A program made the position numbers and the translations under genes. The notes beneath the pieces were generated by a model. That model was not told where the DNA came from. It was given only the letters and a program-made list of their open reading frames with translations, and did no database searches. Of a stretch of DNA of 64,000 nt, positions 24,620 through 36,871 are shown piece by piece. The first letter of the stretch is position 1. Every line of letters begins with the position of its first letter. This DNA comes from Cotesia glomerata (lineage: Eukaryota; Arthropoda; Insecta; Hymenoptera; Braconidae). Location: positions 744,001-808,000 of the forward strand of contig NC_058161.1 of assembly GCF_020080835.1 (NCBI RefSeq), read 5' to 3'.

Positions 24620-24903
24620 CACTGATAGAAGGATTTGTTTATATTTAATAAGCTTTATTATCTGTTGATAAATGATTTTTTAACATCATAGGATTTAATA
24701 AATATTTAATAAATTATTTATTAAATAATATTTACTAAATATTAATAAATATTTGTTAACAGTTAACAAATATTTATTAACAGTTAATAAGTAATTTATT
24801 AAGTACAATTTATTAATTGTTAATAAATATTTATTGATGGTTAAATGTACTTTTCTCCCAAATAAATTAAATTATTAATAGTTAATAAATCCTTCTATCA
24901 GTG
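24620..24903. mobile_element. MITE copy M3, intact ends
   Basis: Starts CACTGATAGAAGGATTTG after TA (24618-24619) and ends CCTTCTATCAGTG before TA (24904-24905). It is an intact 284-base copy inside the LINE frame. Confidence 0.87.
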
Positions 24904-24985
24904 TACTTTTCCTGCTTTCCGTAAAACATGTTTTAATGTATTTTGGAGGTTCCATGGCCTGAAAACAATAAATAATAATAATTTA

Positions 24986-25648
24986 TAAATATGTAGTCTT
25001 GCAGGCTGCACTTGAGTGAAAAAAAATCCTGAGTGGATGCTGTTGAATAATTTGACAGTCAGCCACGCGCCAAAAATAGTACTCGTGTCACGCGTACGTA
25101 CAGAATAGTCTAGAAAATAAGACTAACAATAATAATACCACCAAAAAAGATAATATTAACACTACTGGCTGTATATACTCCCAAAGAAGAAGAATCAGAA
25201 GAAGAGCAAGGAGAAGGAAGAGTGGAATAAGAGTAGGCATCTGTTGCATCGGGCCAGCAACCACCGCCATGACCAGGTGCTAGCCACCTTCCGTGTCTCC
25301 CCTTGATCTTTGGGAAAAAACCTTGTGCGTACTCGGGCGCCCCTCCTACTTGCTTTATTCCTGAGATTTCCACCATCTGCAGTCTGCAGCACCTTTCCGG
25401 CAACGCTCTCTCCTTATTCATCCGCATCGCTGGTAATTCTCTATGCCAACAACTCTATGTATATCATCTACATCGGGATCCGGGCATCAATGTTGCTCTA
25501 TCCCGTCGTCCTTCCTCATACTTTCATCTTCATTTGCGTACGACCTTTTATTTATTTTTTCGTACTTCATACAGCACATTTCGACCTCCAAATTAATTTA
25601 ATTAAATTGTCCCGGGGGAGTTATTTCTTCGCAATTGATTAATTGTCA
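24986..25648. other. Intergenic island, no gene recognised
   Basis: 25080-25620 is less AT-rich and has overlapping open frames of up to 110 codons on both strands, none with a recognisable domain. Equal openness on both strands argues against a coding exon. Confidence 0.35.
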
Positions 25649-26643
25649 CTAGCAACCTTGCATTCTCTATAAATAAATAAAATTTTGCTTCATTAAATAA
25701 TTACTTTTGTTAAATTGCACTGTACTTTCTTAAATATTAACGTTTTTAGGTAGATTTTGTTAGAAATCTAACTATTGCATTAGTCCTCATGGTGGAATTT
25801 TCAATTGATTTTGCTAATATATGTCATAATTAGTCAAGTAAGTTCCAAAAATACCATTGGTTAAAAAATTTACATAGGTATGTATATATATATACATATG
25901 TAATATAACCGACCTTGTCATCAGGATATCTGGGAAAGTTTTCGACCGATCTTGATGAAACTTGGTACACATGTTCTTTGGGTAATTACCTTGAACGAGT
26001 TCAAAGATGAGCAAAATCGGTCAATTAGTTTAGAAATGGCGGCTATTTAAAATTTTTGAAATAGTGAAAATCACGTTTTCGGTTACTTCATTGATGTATA
26101 ACTTTTGATTGAAAAAAGATAGCTAATTTTTGAAAATTTCATAGGATAGCTCATGAAATTGCCTTCAGTTTAACGTATATAACATTGAGTTTTTGTTCAT
26201 TTTCAGTTATTTTATCAAAGTTAAGAGGTCTATTGAACCATTTTCAGGCAATTTGTAGTACAACTGACTTATGAATGTTATTCTATCAAGTATTGTCAAC
26301 AGATCCTAATGAAATTTGGTACACAATTTCCTTAGACAATTAGCTCGCATGAGTCCTAGAATAGACGAAATCAATAAATTAGGTTCGAAGTAATAGCATT
26401 TTAAAATTGACAAAATAGTAAAAATCACATTTTTTGTGGCTTTATTGATGAATAACTTTCGATTGAAATAAGATAGCTAATTTTCGAAAAATTCATGTGA
26501 AAGCTCATAGCATTGCCGTTAATTTAATGTACATAACATATATCAAATTAAATCTACCTTCCATTTCGGGTGAGGCCGAATGGCATTTTTAAATATATAG
26601 TTGACAAGATACGGCAGTCACATAGTGACTGCAAGGTTGCTTA
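25649..26643. mobile_element. Helitron-related element H8 with two 3'-type ends
   Basis: The left end is CTAGCAACCTTGCATTCTCT. The right end carries the clearest family hairpin, GCAGTCAC-ATA-GTGACTGC at 26614-26632, then AAGGTTGCTTA. The interior is different from other copies: two direct repeats of about 300 bp (about 25905-26215 and 26255-26545), each with a TTGATGAAACTTGGTACAC-like block and ATAACTTTTGATTGAAA. It has no palindrome and no coding frame. Confidence 0.7.
26614..26632 (+). repeat. 3'-terminal hairpin of Helitron-like family
   Basis: An 8-bp perfect stem with a 3-base loop (GCAGTCAC ATA GTGACTGC) lies 8 bases before the terminal CT. Its position matches the 3' hairpin required by Helitrons. 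Confidence 0.8.
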
Positions 26644-27800
26644 ATATGATAAATAGTTTTCAGAGCCTAGGAAGAAAAGTTGAGAAATAGGGCAGATGCA
26701 GTACATCAGAGAGCACAAGTTGGTCCACAGCCTTAAAACTAATAAAATAATCATAAAAATAATAAATAATAACAAAACTATGATTATTATAGGTGCAAAT
26801 ATATTTGATCGAATAATGATACGACTTGGACATATGTGTGTTGATTATTTGGGATGGAGCAGCTTCAGGATCGGTGGATACATATATCGGACATACGCAT
26901 ATCCGACCAACAGACGAGAGGAAGAACAGCAGCCGTCTCTTTTTGGATAGCTCGCTCAGCTGCCGTAGCTTCCCACGCTACTAACACACTTATATCCTCG
27001 TATGTGTTTTCATATGCTGCTGCTGCTGCTGCTGCACCTACCAGCCCACCAGCCTACCTGACTCCGGCATCACCGATCACACACACTCACACACTGTTAA
27101 TACCTGATGCCTATACAAATGTCCAAAAAGAAGGACAATGCCAACTTTCATGCGGTCTTTCTAGGCACATGCCACTCTGCTTTGCCGAGCAGGTGTCTCA
27201 GCGCTATTATTGCCAATTCAATATATTTCGGATATATACATATATACATATATACATGTATTTATACACTAATGTATTATAAATAATATTAACTATTTAT
27301 CCTTTAAGGATAAATAAGGCCCGGGCTACTTTATGGCTCCGGATCGGTACAGATGCAAAAGCTATCGGCGGATCATGAGAACGCATCTGATTCTCAAAGT
27401 GAGCAATGGTATACACCGAGCCACAAGAAGATCAAGAAGAACAAGAAGAAGCATAACAACAATAACAACAACAACAACAACAAGACCAAGAAAAAGAGGA
27501 AGGGTTGATCGTTGGTTCCGCCATCAGCAGGGTGGTGTCTAAGATGTAGATGGAGGATCACAGCTGCTGTTCGGCAACCAACCTTATTCCACCGTACCAT
27601 CTTTTTTATTTATGCCGTAGACTTTTCGGTTCGTCTTATTCTCCCACGCTCCTGGTTCACATATATATACATATATCTTAACCTGTACTCTATATTTATC
27701 TCGAGGGTTAGGGAACCGATTCAAAAAATTTATACTATTTTTATACTACTGACTTTAAATACATCATTTATTTTTTTGCACGGAAATTTTAAATTATTCT
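26644..27800. other. GC-richer island, no gene recognised
   Basis: 26690-27660 has several open frames (to 142 codons) with simple-sequence character, including a CTG run at about 27016-27034 and AAC/AAG runs near 27430-27500. No known domain was seen. It could be regulatory or an unrecognised non-coding exon. Confidence 0.35.
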
Positions 27801-28575
27801 AGATTCGAAAATGCTCTATCTCTATAGATACATAATCAAGAAATGACCTTGTATCTTGTAAACTATTTACATTTTTAAAGATACAAGCTCATCCTGATGT
27901 TACATTCATCAAGAGCTTTCATTTGAGTACACACATGCATTTTTGATATATTTTTCATATATACATATTTATATAATATATATAAATATATCAAATATAT
28001 GAAAAATTGATGTGGGTACTCAAATGAAAGGTCTTAATGAATGTAACATCTGGATGAGCTTAGATCTTTAAAAATGTCAATAGTTCATAAGATAATTGTT
28101 AAATTGAACTGTACTTTCTTAACTATTGACATTTTTAAAGATATAAGATCATCCCAATGTTACACTCATCAAGAGCTTTCATTTGAATACCCACATGCAT
28201 TTTTAATATATTTTTCATATATACATATATATAATATATATAAATATATCAAATATATGAAAAATTGATGTGGGTACTCAAATGAAAGGTCTTAATGAGT
28301 GTAACATGGGAATGAGCTTATATTTTAAAAAATGTCAATAGTTCACGAGATACAAGGTCATTTCTTAATTATGTATCTAGAGATAAAGCATTTTCGAATG
28401 CAGCCAAAATACTTATAATTATAAATTGACTATTGGGGAGAATGAAATAAAACCTTGAAAAGGTACAAATTCAAGTCAAGACCTTTCTAATGATACCAAA
28501 TTTAACCATAAAACCCCATTTTATCATATAAATACACTGGCCACAAAATTTTTCTCATTCTCTTGATACTATAGA
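27801..28575 (-). mobile_element. Helitron-like element H9 with 5'-type sequence on both sides
   Basis: The right end is the complement of the 5' terminus (CTCTTGATACTATAGA), preceded by the conserved 5' segment. The left side also has 5'-proximal sequence, inverted (ATTCGAAAATGCTCTATCTC). Two palindromes lie between. Confidence 0.75.
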
Positions 28576-31100
28576 TGATAAAAGCAGAGACCAGGTTGAG
28601 TGTAAAGACAAAAACTAGAAGTAAAAAATAAAAAACAAAAAGGATGAAGGTACATGTGTTGGATTAGTTCCTTCCCTGGATTTAATAATCATCTACAGTA
28701 CTGTTCAACAGGAACTTGAACAATTAATAATAAGCAAGTCTCCTTGCCGGGCATTGAATTTTTAAGACAGGATGTCGTCAGAATAGAGCACAGTCCCTTG
28801 CCGCTCGTCACATCTGTATAACATGACGTTTCTCTCACTGCTCATTCGATTTCTATTCTTCCGAGCTTACACACTTCCATCCTCGTCCAAGTTCAGGAAG
28901 AACTTTCGCATGAGAGACCTCTGCTTAGTATAGTACCTAGGGTTACATGTACGTAATATCAGCTCAACATGTGTCTGAAGAATTTTGGCTCCCCTCGTGT
29001 ATTTACATCCTGAGGAAAATAAATAAAAAAAAAATTCACAATCAACTGTGACGAAGTAATCACGTACCTGGACAACAGAAGCACGTACTTGAGGATATAA
29101 AGCCATAAATCACAGCCATAACTGCACCCTACCTAGTCTCTTTAATAGTGTCTTCTTTTGCAGGACAACAGTCAACATATAAATAAATAATCCTCAGAGT
29201 AAACAACTGTTAGATCCAATCGATCGCTATTAATCTTCAGTAAACAACGCATGCAACGGATGAGCGTTGAAAATAAAAATAAAAATTTTAATAATATTTT
29301 TTAGACTTAGTAAGAAAAATTTCTTGACTGGGGAACAAAAGTAATTTTTTTTTTTTAATTCAAATTATCATAAATACTTGAAACAATAAATTTTTAGATT
29401 TAAAAATTTTACTCTTGAATATTTGATACCCTTTTTATATTATTTTGGCGTGCAATTATACATATCGGCGGTCTAATTAGCAATTGGTTTAACTCCTTAT
29501 TTTTGGAGGATGAATTTTTAACATTTTTATGTAGTAATAGTCTAATTATAAATTATTTAAATGATCCAAATCAAAATATTATACGTCTATTAGATATTAA
29601 ATTGTTTTTTAGTGATAATAAATTTCGAACTAATTGTTTTTTCGCACAAATAGAAGTACGAGAATTTTTTCTAAAATGGAGTTATACAATTTTCTAATTA
29701 GAACGTCAATATTGAATGAAAAAAAATCATTCAATGTTATTTGATCTTTCTATTTGACATGTTAATCAATAAAAATATTAATGAAAATTAATTTCTATCT
29801 TTATATTTAATTTTTTGGAGCAAGAGGCTGAATTTTCTCAAAACAAAAAAATTTTCTTGACTTAAATAAATTTTCTTGGATCAAGATACGCATTTCTTAA
29901 AGCAAGAGAATTAATTTTGTTGGAATAAGTCAAATTTCTTGTAAAAAAAAAATTTTTTTTCATTCAAAAAAAACAATTAAGAAGAAGAAAATTTTCTCAC
30001 CTTGAGAAAATTTTTCTCTTGATTATTTTATATTATTTTACCGTGCAATTATACATATTAAATGAAATATTATTTGACATGTTAATCAATAAAAATATTA
30101 ATAAAAATTAACTTCTATCTTTATATTTAATTTTTTGGAGCAAGAGAAAAATTTTCTCCAGACAAAAAAATTAACTTCTATAAAGAACTAAATTTTTTGG
30201 AGCAAGAGGCTGAATTTTCTCCAAACTACAAGTTTTTTTTGGCTTAAATAAATTTTCTTGGATCAAGAAACGTATTTCTTAAAACAAGATAATTAATTTT
30301 TTTTTGCACAAGAAAATAATTAAAAAGAAAATTATTTTCTTGGCTGAAAACATTTTTTTCAGTGTATATTATAAAATTACGGGAAAAAGTGTCGGCACGT
30401 GATAAAAAAAAGTATACAGAGAGATGGGAGCCCACTTGAAAGGAGGCGGAAGTGGCCCGTGTAAGGGGTGATTGCGACCACCTTCGCTTCCGCTATATTG
30501 AAGCTCTTATGGGATGTGGATGTGGATGTGGATGTGTGTATGAGCAGACTCTGATATTATATCAAGGTTGTTATTATTTTCTACCACCAGCGCAACTTCT
30601 TCAGCTTCTTTTTGCATCTTACTCCCACTGTCTTGAGCAAGAGCTCGGAGGCTTCCACCGTCATTATGATCCATACACCTTTGCAACTGCACACGTGTTG
30701 CCGAAGGGTCTCCGATTCTCCGCCTCCCCTTTATTATCCGGCTCACCTCTACTCGTGCTTCCGGATATACTCATACAAATGAGAATTCTCAAGCGACCAA
30801 AAACAAGACATATATGTATAACACACTGATTTAGCTCCTACTCTCTATCATACGATAGAGGTGCTGGCCAAAAACGAGCTCTTCCTATCCCATTTTTTCT
30901 TCCTTCCTTCCTCCCTTTTTCTTCAGGGCCTTTTTTTTCTTTTTATTACACACGCATGCCTTTTTTTACCCAATTAAATTAAGAAAATGCGTCTGGCCAT
31001 CTGCCATTAGTTTTACCACAAATCCATTCCAATAATGAACTTATTTTAAGACTCTACAGAGTTTTCTTTGAATTTAATCTCTTGATTCCATTCTCTCTAG
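28576..31100. other. Intergenic with AT-rich duplications
   Basis: 29740-29850 recurs at about 30065-30155 (TGACATGTTAATCAATAAAA then TTTTTTGGAGCAAGAG). The 29300-30375 stretch has repeated TTTTCTTG/CAAGAAAA blocks in both directions, suggesting an old foldback element. 30440-30830 is less AT-rich with no recognised protein. Confidence 0.45.
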
Positions 31101-31350
31101 TACATTTATAGAAGGATTTGTTTATATTTAATAACCTTTATTAACTGTTAATAAATTATTTTTTAACATTGTAGGATTCAATAAATATTTAATAAATTAT
31201 CTATTAAATAATATTTATTAACAGTTAATAAGTAATTTATTAAGTACAATTTATTAACTGTTAATAAATATTTATTAATGGTCAATGAATATTTTTTAAC
31301 TGTTAACAAATATTTATTTAAAATAAAAAGCAAAAATACCAATTTTCTTT

Positions 31351-32178
31351 TGACACTTGTGAACTATAAAGAAACAAAAATTTTGCTTTATTAAATAATA
31401 AATTTTGTTAAATTGCACTGTACTTTCTTAAATATTGACGTTTTTAAAGATATAAGCTTATTCTGATGTTAGGCTCATCAAGAGCTTTTATTTGAGTACC
31501 CACATGCATTTTTCATATATTTTTCATATATAAGGTAAAAGCCCCAATAGATGATCACGTACCAGTATATGATCACTCCATGTATTTGTACATCTATATT
31601 CACAAATATAGGTATACAAATACATGGAGTGATCATATACTGGTACATGATCATCTATTGGGGCTTTACCTTACATATATATTTATATATATCATATATT
31701 TTAAAAATATAAGCTCATCCCGATGTTACACTCATCAAGAGCTTTCATTTGAGTACCCACATGCATTTTTGATATATTTTTCATATTTACATATATGTCA
31801 TATATATAAATATATAAAATATATGAAAAATTGATGTGGGTACTCAAATGAAAGGTCTCGATGAGTGTAACATCGGGATGAGCTTATATCTTTAAAAATA
31901 ACAATTGTTCACGAGATATGAGGTCATTTCTTAATTATTGACATTTTTTAAGATATAAACTCATCCCGATGTTACACTCATCAAGAGCTTTCATTCAAGT
32001 ACCCACATGACATTTTTTATATATTTTATATATATGGTATTTGTGAAATATATAAAATATATGAAATATTGATGTGGGTACTCAAATGAAAGGTCTTGAT
32101 GAGTGTAACATCGAGATGAGGTTATATCTTTAAAAACGTCAATAGTTAAGAAAGTACAGTGCAATTTAACAAAAGTCA
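31351..32178. mobile_element. Helitron-like element H10 inside MITE M4
   Basis: 3'-type sequence occurs on both sides (TGTGAACTATAAAGAAACAA at the left, AGTGCAATTTAACAAAAGTC at the right). Between them are a palindrome half interrupted by a nested MITE, then a full palindrome, then another. Confidence 0.75.
31533..31671. mobile_element. Palindromic MITE nested in H10
   Basis: A 139-base near-perfect palindrome: AGGTAAAAGCCCCAATAGAT at the left, ATCTATTGGGGCTTTACCT at the right, flanked by TA on both sides. It inserted into the AT-rich loop of the Helitron palindrome. Confidence 0.88.
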
Positions 32179-32351
32179 AATATTAATATTTGTCAATTAT
32201 TAATAAATACTTATTAACTATTAATAAATATACTTTTCTCCAAAATAAATATCTATTGAATGTTAAAAAATATTTATTAAAATTTAATAAATTAAATAAT
32301 TGTCTTTAAATAAATTAAATTATTAATAGTTAATATATCCTTCTATCAGTG

Positions 32352-33626
32352 TATTATTAGTCTTTTAAACAAAAAAAAAACCACTCACTTTATTAAGTGC
32401 TCTATTGATAGTTTGCCCGAACACGGAAACAGTGCCTACAGTGATGAAAAATATTAAGTGCTTCTTAAATTCGACCTATATAAATGTATTATATTATTTT
32501 ATGTACATACAATAAATGTATAAGTAAAAGCTCCTCCGGAGGAAGTTATTTTTTGCAGCGGAGAGCAGCAGCTGCACTCGATCTTAAGTTGGTATAATAA
32601 TTTACAGTGCAATAGTTGTTTCCACTTCCATGTTTATGGTAATATTATTTAGAAAAAAAAAACAATTATAAATAATTAGTATAAATAAAAATAAAAAGAC
32701 TAATTTTTAAACCCATTGTTTAAGACTTCCTCACAGAGCTGTTGTTTGGATCAACGTACTTATTAATTGTATATACTTACTAAACAAAAGATGATAATGA
32801 AGCTCGTGGATAAATAAGACGCGTGCGGCACGCGTATCCCCACTTCTCCACACACATCTCACAGTTTTCATTGTTAATTTATTTCTTCTGCAATTTGCAA
32901 CAGATGGAAGTACCTTTTTTAAATTCTAATCAATTGAATAAACTTGTAAATAATCTTCAACTATAATTCTGTATCACGTTTTCGCTTACAAAAATTATCA
33001 TTCAAAAAAAATAATTTTTATTTTAAGCAACTACTCACATTTAAAGTCACGTTCTTGAATAGTTATTTTATAAATTAAATATTAATAATAAAATTAATAT
33101 AATGAGCGGAGAAAATTCCCGCGAATATATTCCTGCAAGTGAACAATTGTGAGTATATATGTAACAGTGTCGTGTGTGGTTGATGCAAAAAGACTTACGC
33201 AAAGCATGAATGGATGACTCGATGAAAGAGAGAGCATAAGTCGCGTGACGTCCTCACGTGTCTCGTGCTTGACCTCGATCAAACTCTATGTACTCTCACA
33301 ATTGCATTACAATTTTATTTTTTTATATTATAAAATATATATAACAATGTCCTATTATTTGTGACAATTAAATAGATTAAGATTTTAGGGGTAACGAGCC
33401 GTTGGTTGTCACTCGATATTACATATTAATTTTAAAAACTATGTTTATTATGAAAACACGAGCGACGTGTGCCGGAAGTGGTTCCATATGCCCCCAAGTA
33501 AGTCTGACCTGTTGAACCACCTCGCCACCGGAAGGACTTTTTGTCCTCGTCCGTAGATTTTTTTTTTTAGGACAAAAATAAAAACAATAACAATCTAGTT
33601 GTTTTCTTTGCTGCAATTAAAAATCT
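32352..33626. other. Intergenic, no gene seen
   Basis: AT-rich with slightly less AT-rich patches at 32520-32600, 33090-33290 and 33450-33550. No recognisable coding or RNA gene. Confidence 0.45.
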
Positions 33627-34643
33627 AATAGGATTTGTTTATATTTAATAAGCTTTATTAAATGTTAATAAATTATTTTTTAATATAATAGGATTTAATA
33701 AATATTTATTAACATTTAATAGATTATTTATTAAATACGATTTATTAAATGTTAATAAATATTTATTAATGATTAATGAATATTTGTTAACTGTTAACAA
33801 ATATTTATTTAAAATAAAAAGCAAAAATAGCAATTTTCTTTTGACACTTGTGAACTATAAATAAACAAAAATTTTGCTTTATTAAATTATGAATTTTGTT
33901 AAATTGCACTGTATTTTCTTAACTATTGAAGTTTTTAAAGATATAAGCTCATCCCGATGTTACACTCATCAAGAGCTTTCATTTGAGTACCCACATGTAT
34001 TTTTCATATATTTTTCATATATACATATATATATAATATATATAAATATATGAAAAATTGATGTGGGTACTCAAATGAAAGGTCTTGATGAGAGTAACAT
34101 CGGAATGAGCTTATATCTTTAAAAATGTCAATAGTTTACAAGATACAAGGTCATTTCTTAATTATTGACATTTTTCAAGATATAAACTCATTTTAATGTT
34201 ACACTCATCAAGAGCTTTCATTTGAGTACCCACATGCATTTTTGATATATTTTTCATATATACATATATATAAATATATGAAAAACTGATGTGGGTACTC
34301 AAATGAAAGGTCTTGATGAGTGTAACATTAAAATGAGTTTATATCTTGAAAAATGTCAATAGTTCACAAGATACAAGGTCATTTCTTAATTATGTATCCT
34401 AGAGACAAAATTCTTTTTATTCTCATAATATAGATAATTTTTTTCTATAAACAATCTTCATATCGTATGAAATTGCAATTGAAACAAATTCACTCAATAA
34501 AATATTTATTAACTATTAATAAATGTACTTTCCTCTCAAATAAATATCTGTTGAATATTAAAAAATATTCATTAAAATCAAATAATTGTCTTCAAATAAA
34601 TAAAACAATAAATAAATAATTAAAATAAATCCTTCTATCAATG
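33627..34643. mobile_element. Composite MITE M5 carrying Helitron H11
   Basis: The left MITE arm (TAGGATTTGTTTATATTTAA) and right arm (AAATCCTTCTATCAATG) enclose Helitron sequence from 33842. The bases before the insert match those in M4 (AAATAAAAAGCAAAAATA then CAATTTTCTTT). Confidence 0.75.
33842..34434 (-). mobile_element. Helitron-like element H11 inside MITE M5
   Basis: Reverse orientation. The right end CTCATAATATAGA is the complement of the 5' terminus; the left has TGTGAACTATAAATAAACAA. Two palindromes are present. Confidence 0.8.
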
Positions 34644-35488
34644 CATAAATATTAAAATGCAGATTGCGTTGTAATAAATTTATCGGTACAAATTAAAGTA
34701 TGCAAATACCTGAGCATTTGCTACGAACTAATGATGTCATTTAAAAATGCAAATCTATAAATTATAATTTATAATTAATGATCATTCAAACACGAGTTCA
34801 ATTAGCGATCCAGTTTGTATACGTAATACCTGCAAATAAAAAGAACGTGACGTCATTTAGCGACGCGTGCCTCGGACACATAAAGCCGATCACAATTATT
34901 GTGTCCCTATCGACAGGATCAAGTAATTCCCTTCTCAAAATTGCAAAGGAGGAGCTTCAGACTCCAAAATAAAAATACAATACAAAATAAATCTAGATAA
35001 TCTATAATTTTTCTGTTAAACAATAAATATTCTAGCTGGTGATGCGCATGCACACGTCCTGCATAGCGTATTTACACCCAAATAAAATACCCATACCTTG
35101 ATCCATGGCTATCTATTATATATATTATATATACTATGTACCCATATATAGATCAGAAGCATACAAGTTTCCGTGGTTGAGCGATAGGCAGCGATAGGGT
35201 GGTTGACGCGTGCAGCCGGCCTGCAGCTGCCTCCCTTGAATCTCCCCTACTATATTTGTGTTCCCTTGCTCCACCTCTCGCTCACTTTGCCATGCCACTG
35301 CAGCATACCACCATACCAGGCAATGGCTCCCAGTGTGTTTACGTTCCAAGTAAAGTAAGTCTGTGTGGATTCTACCCCAACTTACCTTCTTTTTCGGGCT
35401 TGCAGCTCACCCGCTCTCTCCCTCTCTCTCCGCTCTCCAACCCGGAGGATCATATAGACGGTGTCCTTTAGGGCCCAGAGACCACCAT
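34644..35488. other. Delta upstream region
   Basis: The stretch changes from AT-rich (34644-35150) to less AT-rich (35160-35488). A CAGCTG E-box lies near 35224. No gene was recognised; likely the distal promoter of Delta if the start below is right. Confidence 0.4.
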
Positions 35489-35527
35489 TATAAGTAGGGG
35501 TGCCGGTCGACTGATACCTCCAGTCGA
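35489..35527 (+). promoter_or_regulatory. Candidate TATA/Inr core promoter for Delta
   Basis: TATAAGTA at 35489-35496 is followed 33 bases later by CCAGTC with a candidate +1 A at 35522, close to the arthropod initiator TCAGTY. It lies 1.3 kb before the Delta ATG at the edge of a GC-richer stretch. It has no experimental support. Confidence 0.3.
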
Positions 35528-36811
35528 GGGTTGATCTCAGTTGCTCTCACTTAATCTTAGCCCAACTGTTTTCAAAGCAACGCGCCCTTTTTATAAAATT
35601 TATTTTATTTATTATCACCACGTGTATTTTATTTATTATTATCAGTGCAAGTGACAATTGGAATTATTAATAATTGTGAAAATTAAGTTAGTCGACATCT
35701 AAGAAATTTAAGAATATTTTTTTTTATTAAAAAAAAAAATTTTCATTTATGAAAAACTTTAAAAACTATAAGTGCATTTTTTAATTATTATTTAATAAAT
35801 TAAAAATAATCAAAAACGTCGGCTAACTTTAGTGCAGTTAATAAAATAAAATAAAATTACTTACATTAATTTAAATAATAATTATTTATATTAAAAAAGT
35901 GCATGTGTTATCATATGAGTTGAAGATCTTGGTGCAGTGCTTTCAATGGAGGATATTAGTGTCTGGTGGTAACCAAGTGTGGCGTTAGTGAAAACGATCT
36001 TGCTTTAAGAAGAACTACAAACAAGAATAAGAAGAAATAATATATAAAAATTAAATAATTTTTTCGGCTGTAATTTTCCCGTTGGAATTTAAAAAAAAAA
36101 AAAAAGTTTTAAAATAAAGTGATTTAAATAAAATAAAATTAAACTTACCTATACTTTATATCTGGTGAGTTGAATCCTTGACTCTTTCAACTTACCCCCA
36201 CCACTGAGGAGAAGTAACTGTCGGCTTGGAGAGGGGAAATAGGGGAAGCTCAGAGAGTCATCTTGTTACACCGGTACGCCAGTTGAAATCAACAGAGTGT
36301 GCCACCACAGTGTGCCAGTAAGCGATCCATCGTCGACGGAAGACGATGCTCTGCTCTCTACCGGGAACTTCCTTGTCTGTCATATTTTTTACCCAGTGAT
36401 AAATAAATAAACAAAATAAATATTTATATTAAAATTAATTATTATTGATAGTATTATAAATAATAAATTAATTAATTATTATTTTGTGAAAGTGAGTGTT
36501 TTTGTTAAACATTTAAAAAGAATTTTTTTGTTGACTGGTGGCATGGATTAATGGAATACAACTGTGTACTTGTGTTGTGTTGATTACAAACAGTGCCCTG
36601 CTAAGTGAATAATAATAATAATTATTTTTTTTTTGTAATAATATTAAAAAATAGTGGAGATTATTTTGTTGGGAAGAAATTGGAGAAAGAGCGCCTATGG
36701 CTGTGCATAGAATAATTAAAAAAATTACCTCGAGTAGGTAACAGCTAGTTGACGAATTTAGTATCGTAAACATCGGAGACGGCTCTGAATAACTAGAGCT
36801 TTTGACACAAC
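35522..36811 (+). other. Putative Delta 5' leader region
   Basis: Between the candidate start and the ATG. A good donor-like site (CTG|GTGAGT at 36165) and acceptor-like AG sites near 36650 allow a 5' UTR intron. An AT-rich GTTAGC-family element sits at 35677-35834, so either the leader carries a repeat or the true start is further downstream. Confidence 0.3.
35677..35834. mobile_element. AT-rich GTTAGC/CGTCGGCTAAC element
   Basis: AAATTAAGTTAGTCGACATC at the left and AAAACGTCGGCTAACTTTAG at the right are inverted ends around an AT-rich core, as in the other family copies. Confidence 0.6.
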
Positions 36812-36871
36812 ATGTGGACGACGATGCTAGTGTGGACGGTCGCGGTAGTGCTTTTGCCGTCACCTCGTACA
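36812..36871 (+). CDS. Dl: Delta exon 1: signal peptide
   Basis: Twenty codons (MWTTMLVWTVAVVLLPSPRT) with a hydrophobic core, ending at donor GTAAGT. Phase 0 joins to exon 2, which begins VHASG; cleavage is likely near that Ala/Ser. Confidence 0.85.

Larger units (their letters stand above)
23700..24985 (+). pseudogene. LINE ORF2 fragment interrupted by MITE copies
   Basis: Three sense-strand pieces read as a reverse-transcriptase C-terminal region. Before 23778 the frame encodes VRKRLVTTLIFSVFEYCAVV, the common (FD)YC.VVY block. Between about 24405 and 24619 it encodes FRCLIYKALYLEQKPLIGNN and later SFLVSAIKVWNRLPSYCTSQ. After 24903 a short frame continues, then an AAT-rich tail near 24970. 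TA-flanked MITEs split it at 23779-23997 and 24620-24903, and a third lies at about 24131-24309. A segment at about 24025-24095 recurs inverted at about 24345-24405, so the middle is also rearranged. The fragment is defunct. Confidence 0.68.
31103..32351. mobile_element. Composite MITE M4 carrying Helitron H10
   Basis: The left end CATTTATAGAAGGATTTG follows TA and the right end CCTTCTATCAGTG precedes TA, so the 1249-base unit has one TA duplication. About 830 bases of Helitron-like sequence lie in its middle. Confidence 0.78.

Noticed and set aside
26854..27282. 142-codon plus-strand frame
   Set aside because: Low-complexity (Ala run from a CTG repeat), no domain, overlapping frames in other phases.
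29503..29697. 64-codon plus-strand frame
   Set aside because: AT-driven codons in a region with repeated CAAGAAAA blocks; likely chance.
33450..33550. Possible tRNA-like B box (GGTTCAACAG on the minus strand)
   Set aside because: No cloverleaf could be drawn around it and there is no A box at the right distance.
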